Assembly (NCBI GenBank): GCA_003858485.1
Contig: RQYD01000029.1
Location: forward strand, 1 to 37,377
Reading direction: 5' to 3'
DNA: 37,377 nt
Origin: Clostridiales bacterium COT073_COT-073
Lineage (GTDB): Bacteria > Bacillota > Clostridia > Lachnospirales > Vallitaleaceae
Within the stretch, counting starts at the first letter, position 1. Each line of letters opens with the position of its first letter. Position numbers and translations under genes: made by a program. Below the pieces are notes generated by a model. That model did no database searches. It had not been told where the DNA came from and saw nothing but the letters and a program-made list of their open reading frames with translations. Below, piece by piece: positions 34,886-37,377 of this stretch.

Positions 34886-35372
34886 CAGTATCTCCTTTCA
34901 TTAATAGCTTTTCAAAAGGTCCGGCAATTTGCTGATAGTAATCCTCGGCCGTTTGACCTTCCGGTGCGATCCACAGCACAATATAATGATTACGGGTAAC
35001 ATCCACCGATACCGTACCCGGTGTCAAAGTAATGGAATTAGCCACAATTGTCCGATACCATTCGCTTTGCAAATAGGAGGGAACAATCACTATGGCCGGA
35101 TGAACCTGATTTTTCAGAACAATGCCGGCAGTTTGCAGGCTGGCTTTGATAATTTGACTTAGCAATAAAAATGGATAACGAATTAAAACAGATAGTGGCA
35201 ATTGATAAGATAAAAAATTAGACAGCGACAGAAAACGTTGATGAAAAAAGACCACAAAAGCAGATAAGAAAAATCCGCTGATAATAATATCTGGTGTAAA
35301 CGATTCATGTAAAACACACCAAAAAAAAGTGCAAAATGCAGTTAAATAAAAGGCTCTTTTTAAATTTATCAT
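34878..35372 (-). CDS. mrpE: Mrp/Mbh-type antiporter subunit E
   Basis: 164 residues from the ATG at 35372, chosen because TTGGGAGGTTTTTA precedes it; the frame extends to 35399 without a ribosome-binding site. N-terminal membrane helices (about 5-50) are followed by a soluble domain with the family signature ANSITLTPGTVSVDV. Corresponds to MbhA. First gene of an eight-subunit antiporter operon in the order E-F-G-(DUF4040)-(MbhE)-B-C-D plus one hypothetical, the order of the antiporter half of membrane-bound hydrogenase operons. A promoter lies about 65 bp upstream. Confidence 0.92.
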   Translation of the reverse strand: MINLKRAFYLTAFCTFFWCVLHESFTPDIIISGFFLSAFVVFFHQRFLSLSNFLSYQLPLSVLIRYPFLLLSQIIKASLQTAGIVLKNQVHPAIVIVPSYLQSEWYRTIVANSITLTPGTVSVDVTRNHYIVLWIAPEGQTAEDYYQQIAGPFEKLLMKGDTDA

Positions 35373-35441
35373 TAAAAACCTCCCTTGGGAGTGCGGCACT
35401 CATCAATCGGCAAGTGGGGCAACGTTATTCTTAGTAGAAAT

Positions 35442-35470
35442 AGTCTAACAGAAAATTATAAAATTTTCAA
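35442..35470 (-). promoter_or_regulatory. Promoter of the mrp operon
   Basis: On the minus strand TTGAAA, 17 bases, TAGACT preceded by TGT (extended -10). The downstream leader has a GAGTGC / GCACTC hairpin (35390-35402). Confidence 0.6.
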
Positions 35471-35478
35471 TCAAAATT

Positions 35479-35542
35479 TGAAGCGCGCAAGCATAAATGA
35501 ATGCGACCGCGTAAGCGGGCATATTCATTTTGCGGCGCTTCA
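35479..35542 (+). repeat. Nested-palindrome repeat, module A, short copy
   Basis: Outer stem TGAAGCGC / GCGCTTCA, middle stem AAATGAAT / ATTCATTT, inner hairpin CCGC(GTAA)GCGG. It lies between the promoter of the mrp operon and the hydrolase gene. Confidence 0.85.
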
Positions 35543-35600
35543 CCGTCAGACAGGAAGCGCCGAAGGCGCGGCTGACACGGAGTGGCAGTGTCTGACGGTG
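35541..35600 (+). repeat. Three-way-junction repeat, module B, copy B3
   Basis: 12-bp outer stem CACCGTCAGACA / TGTCTGACGGTG. Inside: GGAA, GCGCC(GAA)GGCGC, GGCTGA, CAC(GGA)GTG, GCAG. Same junction sequences as B1/B2 read on the opposite strand, with all three helices replaced by other complementary pairs. Confidence 0.88.
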
Positions 35601-35625
35601 GAAAACTAGAGAAGTAACTTTTATT

Positions 35626-35730
35626 TGAAGCGCGCAAGCATGTGCCCCGAAAGCCATCTTGCGGAGCAAGTGACGAAAGGGGGAAATGAATGCGGCCACG
35701 AAGTGGACATATTCATTTCCCGGCGCTTCA
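35626..35730 (+). repeat. Long structured repeat (module A with 42-base insert)
   Basis: Outer stem TGAAGCGC / GCGCTTCA as in the short copy. An insert with CCCC / GGGG and the hairpin CTTGC(GGA)GCAAG follows, then AAATGAAT / ATTCATTT around CCAC(GAA)GTGG. It ends 10 bp before the hydrolase stop codon. Confidence 0.85.
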
Positions 35731-35739
35731 CCATAACTC

Positions 35740-36780
35740 TTATTTTGTCCATTCTTCCAATTTGGAGAATAAGATTTTATCACTTTCCTCCTTAGCAGCC
35801 CGATTGGCTTGATATTCTCCGCCCAGAGCAAAATTATTAGCAACCGATGGGCCAAGAAATAAGTGACCGGCATTTTCAAAAATATGCAGCTCACAATCAC
35901 CGCTGTAATTAGTGTCGATCATTTTAGCCATGGTTGCCGATTGCCACATTTGATCCTGTCCTCCGGCAAAAATCAGGATTTTGGCATTAACGGTATTTAA
36001 GTTAATCGTAGCCTCGTTCTTATTTTCAGCAATTTTAACAGCACTTTCATAAAGCGGAAGCAAGGTCATTGGTTTATTTAAAAGCATGTTCATGAAAAAT
36101 GAGGTCATCACATGCGATTCCGGCATGGTGGAAATATACGGCACCGATTCATGCCCATATGTCCACGAAGAATAAGGAGTTCGGTCAGTATAGGAAATTC
36201 CTTGAAAGGCATAGGCAGATGGAGCATAAAGCACCAAATTATCTACTTGCTCGGGATACTTACTGGCTAAAAGCAAAGATAACTCCGCTCCCTTTGAACC
36301 GCCATATAAGGTCAGTGGTTTTGCGGAAATAGCTTCTTTTTGAATATGGGCAGAAAGCTCCTCAAAAAAATCAAGTGGGACATTGATCAGCTCCGGTTGC
36401 TGATTTTCTCTGCCAAAAAAATACATGGAATAAACTTCATATCCCTGCTTGGCAATTACAGCTGCTTCTCCAAAATTACTGCTGCCCTCACTGCCACCAA
36501 AGACAATGATGGCTCCCTTGTGCGTAATTTTATCCGGCAATAAATGATAGCCATTGATATAATTACCTTTAAGCTCTTTGACAGTAACCCCTTTGATATT
36601 GGACTCCAGTGGATTGGCATGATCAACGCCCTCATATAATTTGCTTAAATAATCATCTGGCTCAAACTCGGATAACTTTTTATTTTGCTGTCCATTGATA
36701 AAGCGAATAAGTAGGACAATTGCTACCAGAGCAATGATTGTCAGTAGAAAAATAAAGAGTATTTTACGCAATTTTTTCAT
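35740..36780 (-). CDS. Membrane-anchored alpha/beta hydrolase, BAAT/acyl-CoA thioesterase type
   Basis: 346 residues from the ATG at 36780, which has AGAAAGGAAATCCC in front. One N-terminal membrane anchor (ILFIFLLTIIALVAIVLLIRF, about 7-27). The catalytic domain shows the nucleophile elbow LYGGSKGAELSLLLAS (Ser162, the SKGAE pattern typical of the BAAT C-terminal family), acid FAGGQDQMW (Asp276) and His306 in FENAGHLF. The oxyanion region is VFGGSEGS. Relatives hydrolyse acyl thioesters or transfer acyl groups, and bacterial members are mostly uncharacterised. It is probably extracytoplasmic and membrane-tethered. It is transcribed towards the mrp operon from its own promoter. Confidence 0.85.
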   Translation of the reverse strand: MKKLRKILFIFLLTIIALVAIVLLIRFINGQQNKKLSEFEPDDYLSKLYEGVDHANPLESNIKGVTVKELKGNYINGYHLLPDKITHKGAIIVFGGSEGSSNFGEAAVIAKQGYEVYSMYFFGRENQQPELINVPLDFFEELSAHIQKEAISAKPLTLYGGSKGAELSLLLASKYPEQVDNLVLYAPSAYAFQGISYTDRTPYSSWTYGHESVPYISTMPESHVMTSFFMNMLLNKPMTLLPLYESAVKIAENKNEATINLNTVNAKILIFAGGQDQMWQSATMAKMIDTNYSGDCELHIFENAGHLFLGPSVANNFALGGEYQANRAAKEESDKILFSKLEEWTK

Positions 36781-36808
36781 GGGATTTCCTTTCTGGTTTT
36801 CAATAGCT

Positions 36809-36838
36809 ATGATAGAGGATAACATATGGCAGAGTCAA
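36809..36838 (-). promoter_or_regulatory. Promoter of the BAAT-type hydrolase gene
   Basis: On the minus strand TTGACT, 18 bases, TATCAT, about 30 bases before the ATG at 36780. Its position excludes the alternative upstream start at 36825. Confidence 0.6.
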
Positions 36839-36880
36839 GAAAAATCATATATAATCGTGTATGTACCAAATGTCTGTTGG

Positions 36881-37258
36881 TTATTTGATCCCCAAATACT
36901 CCTTTAATCCAAGCTGCAAAATAGCGGAAAAATTGGCCGATTGTTCTTCAGCCAGGTCGTTCAGCCATTTAGGAATGGTCAAAGTTTTTTTGATGGATTG
37001 ATTATTAACCTTGTCTTGTAATAAATCCAGCCATAAATCAATATACACCACATCAGATATGTTTTCTGAATAACTCGCCTCCGGCAAGGGCTTGTTATTT
37101 TTCAAATAGCTGAAAGTAACGCCTTCCAGTACATCTTTAGCATTTCTAACAGCTTCCTCCATGGTATCGCCATCGGTAAAACAATCCGGAAAATCTAAAA
37201 ATTTGACATAATAAAGATTATCTTCTTTTTTGATGGTACAAGGGTAAAAAACTTTCAT
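36881..37258 (-). CDS. HicB-like antitoxin-family protein with ribbon-helix-helix domain
   Basis: 125 residues from the ATG at 37258, behind AAAGGAGGCATGATT. The N-terminal HicB domain is a partial RNase-H-like fold (FYPCTIKKEDNLYYVKFLDFPDCFTDGDTMEEAVRNAKDVLEG). The C-terminal segment KKTLTIPKWLNDLAEEQSANFSAILQLGLKEYL resembles a ribbon-helix-helix DNA-binding domain. HicB proteins neutralise the HicA mRNA interferase and repress their own operon. No hicA is visible downstream and only about 120 bp lie upstream inside the window, so a partner could lie beyond the edge or this could be an orphan. An inverted repeat immediately upstream is a possible operator. Confidence 0.82.
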   Translation of the reverse strand: MKVFYPCTIKKEDNLYYVKFLDFPDCFTDGDTMEEAVRNAKDVLEGVTFSYLKNNKPLPEASYSENISDVVYIDLWLDLLQDKVNNQSIKKTLTIPKWLNDLAEEQSANFSAILQLGLKEYLGIK

Positions 37259-37278
37259 AATCATGCCTCCTTTATAAG

Positions 37279-37303
37279 ATAGGTAGTGTCAAAAACTACC
37301 TAT
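37279..37303. promoter_or_regulatory. 9-bp inverted repeat upstream of the HicB-like gene
   Basis: ATAGGTAGT and ACTACCTAT separated by 7 bases, 12 bp upstream of the ribosome-binding site. It is a candidate operator for autorepression. On the plus strand it is followed by ATTTTTG, so a terminator is the alternative. Nothing recognisable follows to the window end. Confidence 0.5.
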
Positions 37304-37377
37304 ATTTTTGTTACAAAATCTTATAAGAAACTTAATTTTAAGGGAAATCTAAAATAAAACGAGCATTGACCTCCCTT

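Noticed and set aside
35541-35600. Hammerhead-type ribozyme suggested by the three-way junction with CTGA and GAA
   Set aside because: The hammerhead core needs CUGANGA, GAAA and UH in set positions between stems. The junction segments here are GGAA, GKCTGA and GCAG, which do not fit.

Overview
This window is a low-GC Bacillota (Firmicutes) chromosome segment, most likely of class Clostridia, centred on the replication origin. The evidence is the classic gene string mnmE-jag-yidC-yidD-rnpA-rpmH // dnaA-dnaN-yaaA-recF-gyrB-gyrA, with parA/parB, rsmG, mnmG and a DUF4446 gene on the left arm. Genes left of about 18.1 kb run on the minus strand and genes from dnaA to about 30.4 kb run on the plus strand, so both arms are co-directional with forks leaving oriC. 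I cannot name the species.

Layout. 1-4850: remnant of a CTn/Tn1549-type conjugative element (CD1845-like membrane protein, DUF4366/CD1107 protein, topoisomerase III). It carries a partial AlbA_2 (Schlafen-type) gene and a truncated IS110 transposase with a long non-coding 5' flank. The conjugation core usually found between CD1845 and CD1107 (TrbL, VirB4, NlpC/P60) is missing. 5006-18085: core genes on the minus strand: rsmA, a Cof-type HAD phosphatase, DUF4446, parB, parA, two perfect parS sites, a DegS/DegU-like two-component pair, rsmG, mnmG, mnmE, jag, yidC, yidD, rnpA and rpmH. 18086-20561: a bipartite oriC. DnaA boxes lie both upstream of dnaA and between dnaA and dnaN, and the second cluster ends in a GC-rich step, DnaA-trio-like triplets and an AT-rich tract. 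20562-28855: dnaN, yaaA, recF, a membrane J-domain protein, gyrB and gyrA. 29082-30398: a secreted CAP-domain protein with SLH repeats. 30699-35372: an Mrp/Mbh-type cation/proton antiporter operon on the minus strand, with no full-length MrpA and no hydrogenase. 35740-36780: a membrane-anchored BAAT-type hydrolase. 36881-37258: a HicB-like protein.

The most interesting signal is non-coding. A family of modular, nested-palindromic repeats fills the large gaps at 23.6-23.9, 24.23-24.34, 28.9 and 35.5-35.7 kb. Two module types (A and B) alternate. Their unpaired segments are conserved while their helices differ by compensatory changes, and in one orientation nearly all hairpin loops read C(GNA)G or C(GNNA)G. 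One long copy lies in the gyrB 5' leader, about 20 bases upstream of the ribosome-binding site.
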